A stretch of 64,000 bases of DNA from Tetradesmus obliquus (lineage: Eukaryota; Chlorophyta; Chlorophyceae; Sphaeropleales; Scenedesmaceae): assembly GCA_030272155.1 (NCBI GenBank), contig CP126200.1:3534001-3598000 (forward strand), read 5' to 3'. How positions within the stretch are numbered: the stretch's first letter is position 1; each line of letters begins with the position of its first letter. The notes below the pieces were generated by a model. That model made no database searches. It saw only the letters and a program-made list of their open reading frames with translations, and was not told where the DNA came from. A program made the translations under genes and the position numbers. This document shows, piece after piece, positions 12,619 through 23,766 of this stretch.

Positions 12619-15600
12619 GAGGAGTGCCAGGAGGAGGCAGGGCACCGCGTACTGCAGCAGCAGTGGCTTCAAGATTGTGCAGCTCCAGGTGGTAGTGCAG
12701 AGCTCGCTTGCGACAATATGTGTCACTGCAAGGGTGTGCCCAGCCTGGAGTGTCACCTCTTGGATTAGCCGCCTCCTTGCCCTTTCGTACCCAATACATG
12801 CTTGCACATCTGCTATTCACCTCCCCAAACAGCACACGCTGCTGCATCTGTGGCCACTGCTACCTCTACAATTTGATGTGATGTGCTACCATATGCACCC
12901 TGACGTGCCTGCACAACTGCGATGTCATGTTTCCACCCGCACAGGACAAGCTGCGTGACAAGCTGGGCGTCATGCACAGCAAGGCGCAGCAGCTGCTGCA
13001 GCTGGGGCGCCCGGAGGCAGCAGAGGCGCTGTTCCGCAAGCTGCTGGTGCTCAACCCTGATGACTACCGCGTGCATGAAGGCCTGCAGCTCTGCCTGGGC
13101 ATACAGCCGCCCAGCGAGGGCCAGACCTGGCAGCAGCAGCAGCAGCAAGCGGCAGCAGCAGCCGGCAGCAGCAGCGAGGCCGCACGCAGCAGCAGCAGCA
13201 GCAGTGTGTGGAGCCCACACAGCGGCAAGAAGCGGCGGCTGCTGCAGGCGTACAGTGAGGAGCAGCGGGGCAAGCTTGTGGCGCTGTATGGTGCTCTGGG
13301 CCAGCAGTACCCCAAGAGCATGGCCTGCCAGCGCATCCCGCTGGACTTCCTGGTGCGTTTGTTTATGTTGTGTTATGTTGTGTTATGTTATGTTACGTTA
13401 TGTGCTGCTGTTGCAAGAGCATGGTGTGCCAGCGCATCCCTCTGGACTTCACGGTGAGTCTGATCACATTGGATCGTTGCTGCTGTGAATGATCATATCG
13501 TGTTTGCTCTGCTGCCATGCATGCTGTGCATGGCATGCATGGCGTACTGTGTCAATCGCGGAGCTGCTGCTGGGTACCTCTGCATCAGCCAGGCCTGCAC
13601 CACGTTTAGCCTGCTCACTGTCGCTGCTGCTGCTGCTGCCGTGCCGCAGGTTGGCTCCGACTTTGCGGCTGCCGCGGACAGCTACGTGCGCCGCTACCTA
13701 CTGCGCGGGATCCCCAGCCTCTTTTCAGACCTCAAGCCGCTCTACGCTGACTCAGCAAAAGCAGCAGCGCTGCAGCAGCTGTTTGAGGGCTATGCAGCAG
13801 CCCTGCGCAGCAGCGGCAGCTTGCCAGGACTCCTGCAGCCGGCCGCAAACAGCAGCAGCAACGGCCCGCTGCGGCAGCAGCAGCCGGCAAATGGCAGCAG
13901 CAGCAGCAGCGGCAGCGGCGAGGACAACCCGCTGACCTGGGTTCTGCATTACCTTGCGCAGCATTACGACCGGCTGGGTGATGCTGAGTCAGCGTTGAGG
14001 CTGAATGATGAGGCGCTGCAGCTAGCGCCTGAGGTAATTGAGCTGCTGCTGGCGCGTGCACGCATCCTGAAACACACAGGTGGGCTGGTGATCACTCATC
14101 GCTGTCAATAGATAGTTATGGTACATGTGCAATGGGCTTCAAGCCAACTTTTGGCTTCGGTTTTTCTAGCTATGCGGGAGGGCTGTTCGGTTGGAGTGAC
14201 GGAGTGACTGTTCGACAGTGGTGGTGTAGCGGCTGTGCCGGTGATGCTTACACTTTTGTTACACACACTGAGGGTGGCTGTGCGCAGCTCACCCGGGCAT
14301 TGATTACATTATTTCTCTGAGGCGCGGCCCGCTCACCACCACTGTTTTGTGAATTGATTGGTGTCTGTTCTCGTATAACTTTGTAACACGTGGCAGCAGG
14401 CACATCGTTGTGCGTGTTGCCGTGCTCATTGCGTACAGTTTGCTTGGGTGTTCAGGTGCCGTTGCAGGCCTCCGCTTGTGCCGCAGACGCACATTGCTTG
14501 CAATCACAATTTCTTCACATACGTCACATCATGTTGCTTTGTTGCTGCCCTGCAGGCGACATGGTGGGAGCGGCAGCAGCAGCGGACGCCGCGCGCAAGG
14601 CCGACACCGCGGACCGCTACACCAACAGCATGGCCGTCAAGGCTCTGTTTGCAGCCGGCCAGGTGGAGGCTGCAGAGCAGACCGCCATGCTGTTCACGCG
14701 TGATGGGGACCAGGTAGGTGGTGATTAGTACGCAGTTTGTTTTGTGTGGAGTTCGTTGTGGCACTGGCGGATGCAGTACAGTGTGGATGGGCCAATACAT
14801 AGCTAGTGATCAAGGTGCAGGCAGTCTCATGGGTGCCAGCAGCTGCGCCAAGCGCGCAAGCAAGCTGCTTTCAGCTCCCATGGTTTGTATGCAGCCCTAA
14901 ATCATGGCACCCATTTTGCAGCTGGCGTGCTGCATCATTTGCCGCCTGCCTGCTGTATGTATTGATGCATGTCTGCTGGTGATGACAACTACACACTTGC
15001 TCATGACTTACACATTCATGCTTGCTTGCTGCAACCTTGCTGCTGCCTGCAGCTGAACAACCTGTACGACATGCAGCACATGTGGTACGAGGTGCGCTGC
15101 GGCGACGCGCACCTGGCAGCAGGAGCACTGGGCAAGGCCCTCAAGCAGTACACAGCAGTGGCCAAGCACTTTGCTGACTTTGTGGAGGACCAGTTTGACT
15201 TCCACTCGTACTGCGTGCGCAAGATGACGCTGCGCAGCTACATTGGCCTGCTGCGGCTGGAGGACCGGCTGCAGCACCACCCCTTCTACATGCGGGTGAG
15301 GCGGGTGTTGCCTGTTATTTTATCTGACATGTTATGTTATTTAACATATTTTGTGACAGATGTTGTGAGGTGGCGCTGCGCAGCTACATCGGCCTGCTGC
15401 GGCTGGAGGACAGGCTGCAGCACCACCCCTTCTACATGCGGGTGAGGCGGGTGTTATTTGTTATGTTATTTGACATGTAATGTTATGTGGCGGCATGTGT
15501 GGAGAGATGACGCTGCGGAGCTACCTGGGCCTGCCGCGGTTGCAGGACCGGCTGCAGCACCACTCCTTCTACATGCGGGTGAGACGGGCGTTATTTGTTG

Positions 15601-17403
15601 GGTGTTTTGTGCCATGTGCTTGATCGTCTGGCTGCTTTTGAGGCCCGTCTGCAGCAGCAGCAGCAGCAGCAGACATTGTTGACCTCTGTGCTGTGCTGAG
15701 CCGCAGGTTCAGACCTCAATGCGCCTATACTCTATACTCTATACTTCTAATCTATATACTACTGCGTGAGTCTGATTGCTGTGGAAACCGGCCTGCCTGC
15801 CCACCCCTCAAACATGTGTATGTGTGCTGCGCCTTGTGCAGGCTGCGGTGTTGTTGTGTTGCTGTGGAAGTGAATGCTTGCCTTCCCACCGCTAAAACGT
15901 GTGTCTGCGGTGTCCTGTTGTGCTGCGCCTTGTGCAGGCTGCGGTGGGCGCTGTGCGCTGCTACCTGGCGCTGCAGGACGCGCCCGCAGCAGCAGCAGCA
16001 GCCACAGCAGCAGACGAGGCGTCACTGGCAGCACTCAGCCCAGAGGAGCGCAAGAAGGAGAAGCTGCGGCGCAAGAAGGTGGGTGATTGTTATAACATCT
16101 GTAATAACATATGTTATTTTTTTGGTATGATGGGACGGGCCTGCACTACGCTGCATGCACACCTACGTGTGCAGGCACACGTAGGTTTGACACGCTGGTA
16201 TGTTGCGGCACGCGCGTTGTTGCACTGCACCCAGAACGCTGCAGAGTTGCAAAGGAGGGAGGATTCTATATGCACGGTTGAGAGAGTGTTGTGCTGCTTG
16301 TGTCGTAGCAGCCCGACTAGTTTAGCCAACCAACAGCAGCCATGCCAGCCACTCGTTACCAAGCAGTCCACAGTAATGGGCTGCATACGGCTCCACATGG
16401 CCGGCACATCTTGCCACACGCACAGTGCTATCACAATTCACTATGTTTTTGGGCTAGGAATGGCGACCTTCTGCAGTTCGACCTTGACTTTGTCACAAGC
16501 GTCTGATACACTGGCGAAGAGCTACCCACCGAGGTGCATGCTGCTGCTTCTGCTGCTGCTGCTGCTCTTGTAGGAGGAGAAGCGGCGTGAGAAGGAGGCA
16601 GAGGCAGCTGCGGCTGCTGCTGCAACTGCTGCTGCAGAGGCAGCCAAGCAGCGCAGCAGCAGCGGCGGCGGCGCAGCAGACAAGCAGAAGAAGAAGAGCA
16701 GCACGCGGTGAGCAGCAGCAGCAGCAGCAGCAGGTGCATGCCCGTCTGGGCTGCAAATAGGGAGCAGTACAGCTGCCAGCTGGCTGCATCCGCGCCTTGT
16801 GTACAGCCCCTCATCACAAGTGATGAACCAAAGCGTTCACGCGTCATGGTCATGGAGCGATCAATCAAGTTAGCAACGACTCGAGCTGGCTTGCTTACTG
16901 CACATGAGACAGTTGATCATTACTCAAGCTTACACATTGCTGCTGCTGCTGCTGCTCCAGGCCTCCTGACCCCGACCCTGATGGCTCCAAGCTGGCTGCT
17001 GCTGCCGACCCGCTGGCGGAGGCCACCAAGTATGTGGTGGGCCTGGTGCAGGTGAGGCGGTGTGTTTGTGGCCGTATCATGTTGGAGATTTTAGCGTGTG
17101 CGGGTGGGGTGTGGACAGGTAGTAGCAGCGCTGATCTGCTTGTTGTGCTGTGCATGTGGTTGGGCTGGTGCAGGTAGGCTGCATCGCTGTGGCTCAGAAG
17201 AGGTGGAGCAGCAGCAACAGCAGCAGAAGGTGGTGGCGCTGATGTGGTTGAAGTGGGCTGCAGCAGCAGGAGCAGCGATGAGCAGGGGCAATGTTTGTGG
17301 CTTGACAAGTGCTGCTGCTTGCTCTGCAAAACATCGTTTGGCTGCTCAACAGCTCACCACACGTCTACACGCTCTATGCCACAAGGCTGCTAACCTTCAC
17401 TCC

Positions 17404-17450
<47 letters not shown>

Positions 17451-18502
17451 AGGCTGCGCCGCAGCACCTGGAGAGCCAGCTGGCTGCTGCTGAGGTGTAT
17501 GGCCGCAAGGGCCGCGCCCTGCTGGAGGCGGCAGCAGTCAAGCGCGCGAGAGACGTTGCGGGCCCGGAGCACCCGGATGTGCACCGCGCCATTGTGCGCT
17601 TTGCGCAGCGAGGTGAGTTTGTTGGTGCTGAGGGACGAGGATTGGAGTTTGGATTTGAATTTAGAGGCAGTGTGAGGCTGGGTGCCAGCTGTTTGGGTAC
17701 CACATGCTGCGCGCAGTGCTGGGGTTCCAAGTAAGGCATAACTGCAGCAGAGGGTTCTGCTGCAGCTGAGTGGCAGCTGCTTGCGAGGCCAGTGCGGTAA
17801 TGTGTGCTGGGTGTTGTGCATGGCGGCCCCTGGCACGCCACATGCTCCTGCTGGTGTTGCTGGTGTTCATGGACCTGCTGGACATATCAGACAGATCACA
17901 AAAGAGTGTGACGTTAAACAGTTTGAGGGTCATCGGGATTAGGTGTTATAAGTCTGCCTCGCTCCTCACCTGCCTTGCCTGCCGCGCCCTGCCCTGCCCT
18001 GCTGTGCTTCTCCCCACCGCCTGCTGCCCTGGTGCCATTCATATCTGCAGTGTCCAGCACCCCGCCAGCCAACCCTGCAGTGCAGCAGCTGGTGACGGAG
18101 CTGCTGCCGCAGCTGCTCGGCGGCGCAGCCAGCGTCGCAGCGTACGCGGCAGCCTACAGCAGCCAACACAGCAGCGGCAGCAGCAGCTTGCGCCACCGCG
18201 CAGCAGCAGCAGAAATGGCGGCGCTACTAGACCCTGCAAGCAAGCAGCAGGGCGTGCAGGCGCTGCTGTCATGCCTGCAGCCGGATGCAGCAGCAGCAGC
18301 AGCAGCAGATTTGGCGGCTTGCACAGAGGTGCACAAGCTGCTGCTGTCTGGGCCGCTTGCTGATGCAGCAGCAGCAGCGGAGTGGAAGCAGCGCTGCGCC
18401 AAGGTGTTCACGCGCAGCAACTACTTTGGCGGGGAGCAGAGCAGCGACACGATTCAGCTGCTGGAGCAGCTCGCTGACAGGATAGGCGCGGTGAAGCTGT
18501 GA
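10754..18502 (+). CDS. NAA15: N-terminal acetyltransferase A auxiliary subunit NAA15, 14 exons
   Basis: TPR scaffold that anchors the catalytic NAA10 to the ribosome for co-translational N-terminal acetylation. Exons: 10754-10909, 11118-11221, 11377-11488, 11906-12067, 12296-12412, 12945-13352, 13650-14079, 14556-14713, 15053-15295, 15938-16078, 16574-16707, 16961-17051, 17453-17612, 18051-18502. They give 955 codons with every phase consistent. Landmarks: [19 protein letters not shown] near the start, [90 protein letters not shown], then the Lys/Ala-rich charged stretch (exons 10-11) and RPPDPDPDG. It is longer than human NAA15 (866 aa) because of Ser, Gln and Ala runs in exons 6, 7 and 14. 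Exons 6, 9 and 10 have duplicated edges. Confidence 0.95.
13414..13453 (+). repeat. Duplicated 3' edge of NAA15 exon 6 with donor
   Basis: The last ~40 nt of exon 6 (CQRIPLDF) recur about 100 bp downstream with their own GTGAGT donor at 13454. The two are separated by a TTATG-rich spacer. The copy has an altered last codon (Thr for Leu). Confidence 0.8.
15230..15600 (+). repeat. Three tandem copies of the NAA15 exon 9 end plus intron start
   Basis: Units of about 140 bp with donors at 15296, 15442 and 15579. Each holds the last ~65 nt of exon 9, GTGAGRCGGG and a TTATGTTATG-like stretch. Copy 2 encodes exactly the same residues [15 protein letters not shown] as the exon, with only synonymous differences. 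Copy 3 has amino-acid changes (LGLPRLQDR). Confidence 0.9.
15779..15950 (+). repeat. Duplicated 3' end of NAA15 intron 9 with exon 10 start
   Basis: TGCTGCGCCTTGTGCAG followed by GCTGCGGTG occurs at about 15825-15850 and again at 15921-15946, where it is the true exon 10 acceptor (exon starts 15938). The sequence upstream of both copies (TTGCTGTGGAA and the following CCCACC...AAAC) is also related, so the unit is about 96 bp. Confidence 0.8.
16161..16186. repeat. Perfect 12-bp inverted repeat in NAA15 intron 10
   Basis: ACCTACGTGTGC, a 2-base centre, then its exact reverse complement. It could form a short hairpin in the pre-mRNA. No function is apparent. Confidence 0.7.
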
Positions 18503-19192
18503 GGGACTGTTTGATGCGGACATGACGGCAGGAAGTGGCTCCTGCGTGGCAGCTGGCGTGCTCTGCAGCTGCAGCAACTGCCACAACCGACAGCGTCACT
18601 GCGCTGCATCAGGATGGGATATGAGGTGGCTCTGTAAATGGCTGTTGCATTGTGTGGGCTATGTTTGGTGCTGGTGAAGTGCTTGAGCGGGTATTCAGCC
18701 CTTCTTGTTTGCTGTTGTCGTTGCCTGCTGCGTGATTTGCTCTGTGGGCATTACCAGGCACGTGCAGCCGATGCATGCAGCTGAGACTTGCCAGGCTGGC
18801 GTAACAGGTTCTCGTTAGGTGTCCGGCTTAAACCACTGCAGTTGCTGGTACCTGAAAAACCAATGCAAAATACACATTTCGGCTGTAGCCTTGATCAGGT
18901 CTACGCATGATTGCCGGAGGTCGAAGGTCACTAGCACGGGCAACAACCATTTTCCTCGGTTCTTGACTAGCTTTGAGTGTGGGTGTACAAACGTGTTTGT
19001 TGACTCTCCGCAGCCTTATCGGCGTTGCAACGTTTTGTCAAGGGGCCAGTCAGCATCTCACAGATAGCTCGGACTGGGCACGACAACTCCCAACTGAAGG
19101 TGTGCATTTGAAGTTGTGTTGGCTTGTAAGCTTGCCATAGCGCCAACCACGTCGGCCCCTTGCATAACCGTCTGGTGATGCCATAACCACCA

Positions 19193-19230
<38 letters not shown>

Positions 19231-19523
19231 ATCATGCGCTGCTGCTTCGTGCCAAACTATGAACTTTCGCCTGAAGGCACACGGCACGCAGCCATGCACA
19301 TACTACTTGCAACTGATCTTTTGTTACTGATACATTGGATTTATGCACTGGCGTGCCCAGTGCACTGCACACGCAAAGCAGCGCTTCCTCAATTTTATCC
19401 TGCTGCACTGTGAACCGGTCCTTGCAGGAAGCCCCCAACGCAATCCATCACAATCCCACCCGCCTGCCCAAACCCTCATCCAGCAGCTGCAAGCCCTGCA
19501 GCCGCAGCATACTGTGCAGCACC
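18503..19523. other. Intergenic: NAA15 3' end and upstream region of the NMO-like gene
   Basis: A TGTAA at 18633-18637 is a good poly(A) signal for NAA15. A CTG run lies at 19195-19227. The ORF at 18819-19067 has no recognisable motif. A further 5' exon or targeting peptide of the downstream gene could lie here, but none is clear. Confidence 0.5.
18633..18637 (+). terminator. TGTAA poly(A) signal for NAA15
   Basis: TGTAA about 130 nt after the NAA15 stop codon. Confidence 0.5.
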
Positions 19524-22500
19524 ATGCCCGCCATGTGGAAGCACACCCCTGCAGGTGCCCGCAGCATGCTGTCAAGGCTAGGCATGAGCAACCCCATCGT
19601 GCTGGCACCCATGGCTGGCTGCTGCACACCTGCTCTCGTGGCTGCCGTCAGCAATGCTGGTGGGTGCACAGCAGCAGGTTGATGGCTGTAGGAAAATAGG
19701 ATTAGGGGTGCAGTTGGCACACTTTGTGTTTGAGCCCATGGGAGTCCCCTTTACTGTCCCAGCTATATCATCATGATGCAGCTGTGCTGGGTGTAGCTGT
19801 GGCTGCTGCATGGCAGGATGCAGCCACTGATAAGTGTCAAGGGAGAAGCAGCAGCCTGTCACAGGCGCAATCGCTGCAGCGTCATTCGGACATGCAGGCG
19901 GCTTGCCAGCAGAAAGTCAAACACTTGGATCGACAGGCTTTGACCGGCATGCATCTCGCTGCTGTCAGCCAACAATGACTCTACTGCGGACACACAACAT
20001 GAATTTGCTGCACCATTTTTTTGCAAAACCACTGCATCAACCCCGCCACATGCCTCGACCTGCAGGAGGTCTGGGCATGTATGGCGCTGCCTCCCTGCCT
20101 GCCGCACAGCTGCCCAGCATTGTGCAGGACATCCGCGCACAGCTGCAGCAGCCAGACCTCCCCTTTGGCATAAACCTGTTTGTGCCCCCAGCAGAGCTGC
20201 CTCCTCACACAGAGGCACAACAGGCAGCGCTGCAGCAGGTGCACGCCTACTACGCTGATGCAGCAGCTCGGCTGCAGTTGAATTGTGAGGTGAAAGCGCA
20301 AACACCAGATCTTGCTGCGTTACAAGCAAATTTTGCTGCGCAAGTGCAGGTGAGCGCCGCCAGCTGTTGTTATTGTTGCAGGCACCAGAAATATGCACAC
20401 ATGTTCAGGTCGCTGGGCGCGTGTTGCCTGCAGCACACTTGCGAGAGGTGCACCACACTAGGCAGCAATGTGTGTGGCGCTTCGAGCGGTGGTGCCGCCT
20501 CAATCATCCAACGGCATACAACAAGTCCAACATCTGCATGTGGCTGATCAAGATGAGCCAGCTGTGCTGTGCGAACAATCCAGCAGCTGTGCAGCTGCAC
20601 CTTGTGCTTGCTGCACCTGTGAATCATCACAAGCACAACTCTACCATTGCAGCTTTCACTTATGCTAAACAACATGCATGCAGGTGCTGCTAGATGAGGC
20701 TGTACCTGTCATCGCTTTCTATTTTGGGCTCCCTGAGCAGCAGCTGCTGTCAAGAATCCAGGCAGCCGGCACCTTCACCATGGGCACAGTCACGTGCCTG
20801 CAGGAGGCACAGAAGCTGCAAGCTGCAGGCAAGTCCTGCGGTGCCAGCAACACCGAGCACTGATCACATCAGCACCGACCACATAAACAGCAGCAGCAAC
20901 ACCCTTTAACGGAGGTCCCAGGACAGAGCTCCACTGCAGCAGCAGTCAGCATGCTGCCTGAGAGTGCTAGCATGGCGGGGCAGCACCCTTCACTGCCCCA
21001 AATTCTGTCATATGCTTCTGCATGCTGGGCCTGCAGGCATCGATGCCATGGTGGTGCAGGGATCAGAGGCTGGCGGCCACAGGGCCACCAAACCAGCCAG
21101 CCAGCACAGCCTGCATGCCTGCAACGCACTGTAACACTGCCACCGTGCCTGCAGGCATTGATGCCATGGTGGTGCAGTGCTGAGAGGCAGGCGGCACAGA
21201 AGCACAAAAGCCAGCCAGCCTGCAATGCTGTGTTGCTGCCTTGCGCTTGCAGGCATCGAAGCCATGGTGGTGCAGGGCTCAGAAACAGACGGTTCCATGA
21301 GCACACACGCAGCCAGCCTGCAATGCTGTGTTGCTGCCTTGCGCTTGCAGGCATTGATGCCATGGTGGTGCAGGGCTCAGAAGCAGGCCGCTGAGGCACA
21401 CAACCAGCCAGCCAGCACAGCCTGCAAGCCTGCGATGCACTGAATCTGTTGCTGTCAACGCTGTTGCTGTGGCTGCAGGCATCAATGCCATGGTGGTGCA
21501 GGGCTCAGAGGCAGGCGGCCACAGAGGCACATGGTACAAGACCGGGGATTACACCCCACACATGACTGGTACCACTACCCTGGTGGCACTGCTGGCGCAG
21601 CAAGTTAGGGATGTGCCGCTGCTGGCTGCTGGAGGCATCATGAATGGCGGGCAGGTGGCAGCAGCGCTGGCAGCAGGTACAGTGGTGTTATGAGGTTTGT
21701 GTGTGCTGTTCTGACAGATGCCATGTGCATGCCACGCAATGTGTGCCGTGGCAAAACGTATGTTGAGTATGTGACAGGTGTTGCACTGCTTCGTCAGTGT
21801 TATGTGGTTGCCTACAGCGGCCAATGCAGCAGCCAATGCAGGCAGCCATGTAGCAACAAGCAGGACAGACACCTGACGTGGGGAAGCCACGGCGTGCAAC
21901 TGCTGTGAACCTCGACCACGCACATGAAGGCTGACAACTTGCTGATTTGCTCGCTGTGTCATGCACCTGGGGTGTTTCCTGCAGGTGCTGCTGCTGTGCA
22001 GGTGGGAACGGCTTTCCTGACAACAGCAGAGGCAGGCACCCCGCAGCCTGGCCGGCAGCTGCTGCTGCAGGACCACACCAGAGGCACCACAGTCACGCAA
22101 GTGAGGCCTGATGACCTTCGCAGCTGCACACGTAGTTGACTGCACAACCGTTTGATTGCATCGCAGCCATCGGACATGTTGTTAAACAGCAGCACTGTGC
22201 AAAGGCACTGCAAAGGTTAGGTTTGCATCAAACACGCAGTCAAAGCGCACTGTGGGTGTCAGTCACGCACTTCCGTCACAAGCAAGAGCTCGCGCAAGCA
22301 TGATGCAGACCCTGTGTCACTGGCACCTGCATGAAGCGGACACGCGAATGAGCACATTGCGTCCCATCACACTCATCACAACACTCGGCATCGCACTGGC
22401 ACCTTCTTGCAGGCCTTCACAGGGCGGCCTGCTCGGGGGCTGACCAACCAGGCCACCAGGGACCTGCAGCAGCTGCAGCAGCAGCTGCCGCTCAACCTCA

Positions 22501-22881
22501 TCGGTCTGGTGAGCAGCGGGCTTGCTGGGCAACTGCATACATATATACGGCAATTTGTTCTGCCACACGTAGCCTTCTGCTGGCAGCTTTGAGATCTCAA
22601 TATCTTTTGTATGCGCTGGCAGTGCATGCGCGTGTTCAAGTTACACGTGCATAACCACAAAGGCGATGATCATGATGGCTGTTGTGCTGCATGCTGCACA
22701 GGTGAACGCCAGGCCGTTCTACAACGCTGCCGCATCTGTCAGTTCCGACTATGTGCTGCAGCTGTGTGGCCAGGGCTACCCGCTGTGCAGGGAGTGCTCA
22801 GCAGAGGAGCTTGTGCAGCAGCTGCTGCAAGAGGCAGAGGCTGCGGTGCAGGAGCTTGCTGGCAATGAGTTTGCTGCCTAG
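19524..22881 (+). CDS. Nitronate monooxygenase / 2-nitropropane dioxygenase-like flavoprotein, 7 exons
   Basis: FMN-dependent TIM-barrel enzyme of the class that oxidises nitronates such as propionate-3-nitronate. Exons: 19524-19659, 20066-20349, 20684-20828, 21479-21676, 21985-22100, 22413-22508, 22702-22881, giving 384 aa. Motifs: NPIVLAPMAG at the barrel start, NAGGLGMYGAAS, LPFGINLFVP, VPVIAFYFGLP, then GSEAGGHRG with the expected catalytic His (about residue 203), VPLLAAGGI and AAAVQVGTAFL for FMN phosphate, and TGRPARGLTNQ. The start is the first Met before the domain; an earlier exon remains possible. Intron 3 uses a GC donor (GCAAGT at 20829) and contains four earlier copies of the exon 4 edge. 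TGTAA at 22903-22907 follows the stop. Confidence 0.9.
21037..21520 (+). repeat. Five tandem copies of the intron 3 end / exon 4 start in the NMO-like gene
   Basis: Each copy has a GCAG acceptor followed by GCAT(C/T)(G/A)A(T/A)GCCATGGTGGTG. Copies begin at 21037, 21155, 21253, 21351 and 21479, with spacings of 118, 98, 98 and 128 bp. Only the last continues into the full exon. Copies 2 and 4 run into in-frame stops soon after; copy 1 keeps the GSEAGGH motif; copy 3 reads GSETDG. The spacers share CCAGCCAGC and TGCTGTGTTGCTGCC blocks. Confidence 0.95.
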
Positions 22882-22902
22882 CTGCTGCTGTTGGTAGGCA
22901 AA

Positions 22903-22907
22903 TGTAA
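22903..22907 (+). terminator. TGTAA poly(A) signal for the NMO-like gene
   Basis: TGTAA 22 nt after the TAG stop codon at 22879-22881. Confidence 0.5.
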
Positions 22908-23664
22908 CAATCGAGACGCAATGCTATGCTGTGTGAGGCAGCGGCTGCCATGCAGGAGCTTGCCAAAGAGGACCCTGCTTGGATGTTGCTGTTGTTTGAC
23001 GCTTGTGACACATGACAAGACGCAATGCTATGCTTGCAGCCGCGGCAGCATCAGGTGGTGTTTCAACAACTACAACCGGCAGCTGCGCTGACATGGCCGC
23101 AGTGTTAGACATCATTACAGCCAGTGATGTGACATCCTCCTGCTGCTGACTCCGTTCCTCGGTCATTGCAGTTGCACTCGCCAAATATGCACCAGCTTCA
23201 CGTTACACTTCAGCATAGCAAAGCAGCCAAGCATGCATGCCAAGGCATGACTTGCAGCACACTACTTTGGACGTAGTATGCAGACAGCTCTGGATGTGCA
23301 TTGCACACAATCACAAGAACAACATCAAATTATCGGCACATACATGTGCTGCCACGGCTGACTGCGCGGCAGAAGACCATGCAGCAGCTGCTGGCACTGA
23401 CACCGACCCTACTGCACAGCCACACCCGCACAGCCACCAAGTCCTGCTTGGCGTAATATAAAAACACTGCTGCGCCGCAGCAGCAGCCTTGTTTTGCAGC
23501 AAGACCCTCTGCCAGAGTACAGTGCATGCCTAACACCTGCTGTGAACCACGCAAACAACTCCCACCATGTACAGCGCACTGCACATGGCGCCTAACAATC
23601 CAATTCTTCAATGCCGCTGGACAGCCGCAAACAAGCAGTCGTGCAGTTATCATGCAGCAATAGC

Positions 23665-23669
23665 TTACA
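23665..23669 (-). terminator. TGTAA poly(A) signal (minus strand) for the E2/F-box/TerD gene
   Basis: TTACA on the plus strand, about 100 nt beyond the TGA stop codon at 23767-23769. Confidence 0.5.
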
Positions 23670-23766
23670 CAAAGAGTGCAGAAAAAAGAGTGCAGAACAG
23701 CCTGCCAAAGCATCGAACCCTTGACTGAGGCAAAACGCCATCTCAAGAGCTTCAACCTTCTCATGA

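Larger units (their letters stand above)
22882..23766. other. Convergent intergenic region between the NMO-like and E2/F-box/TerD genes
   Basis: Two 3' ends meet here. There is a TGTAA on the plus strand at 22903 and a TGTAA on the minus strand (TTACA at 23665-23669). No gene is recognisable between them. Confidence 0.6.

Noticed and set aside
13454-15700. TTATGTTATG blocks as a mobile introner element
   Set aside because: No inverted ends, target-site duplications or constant length. They appear as parts of the duplicated junction units.
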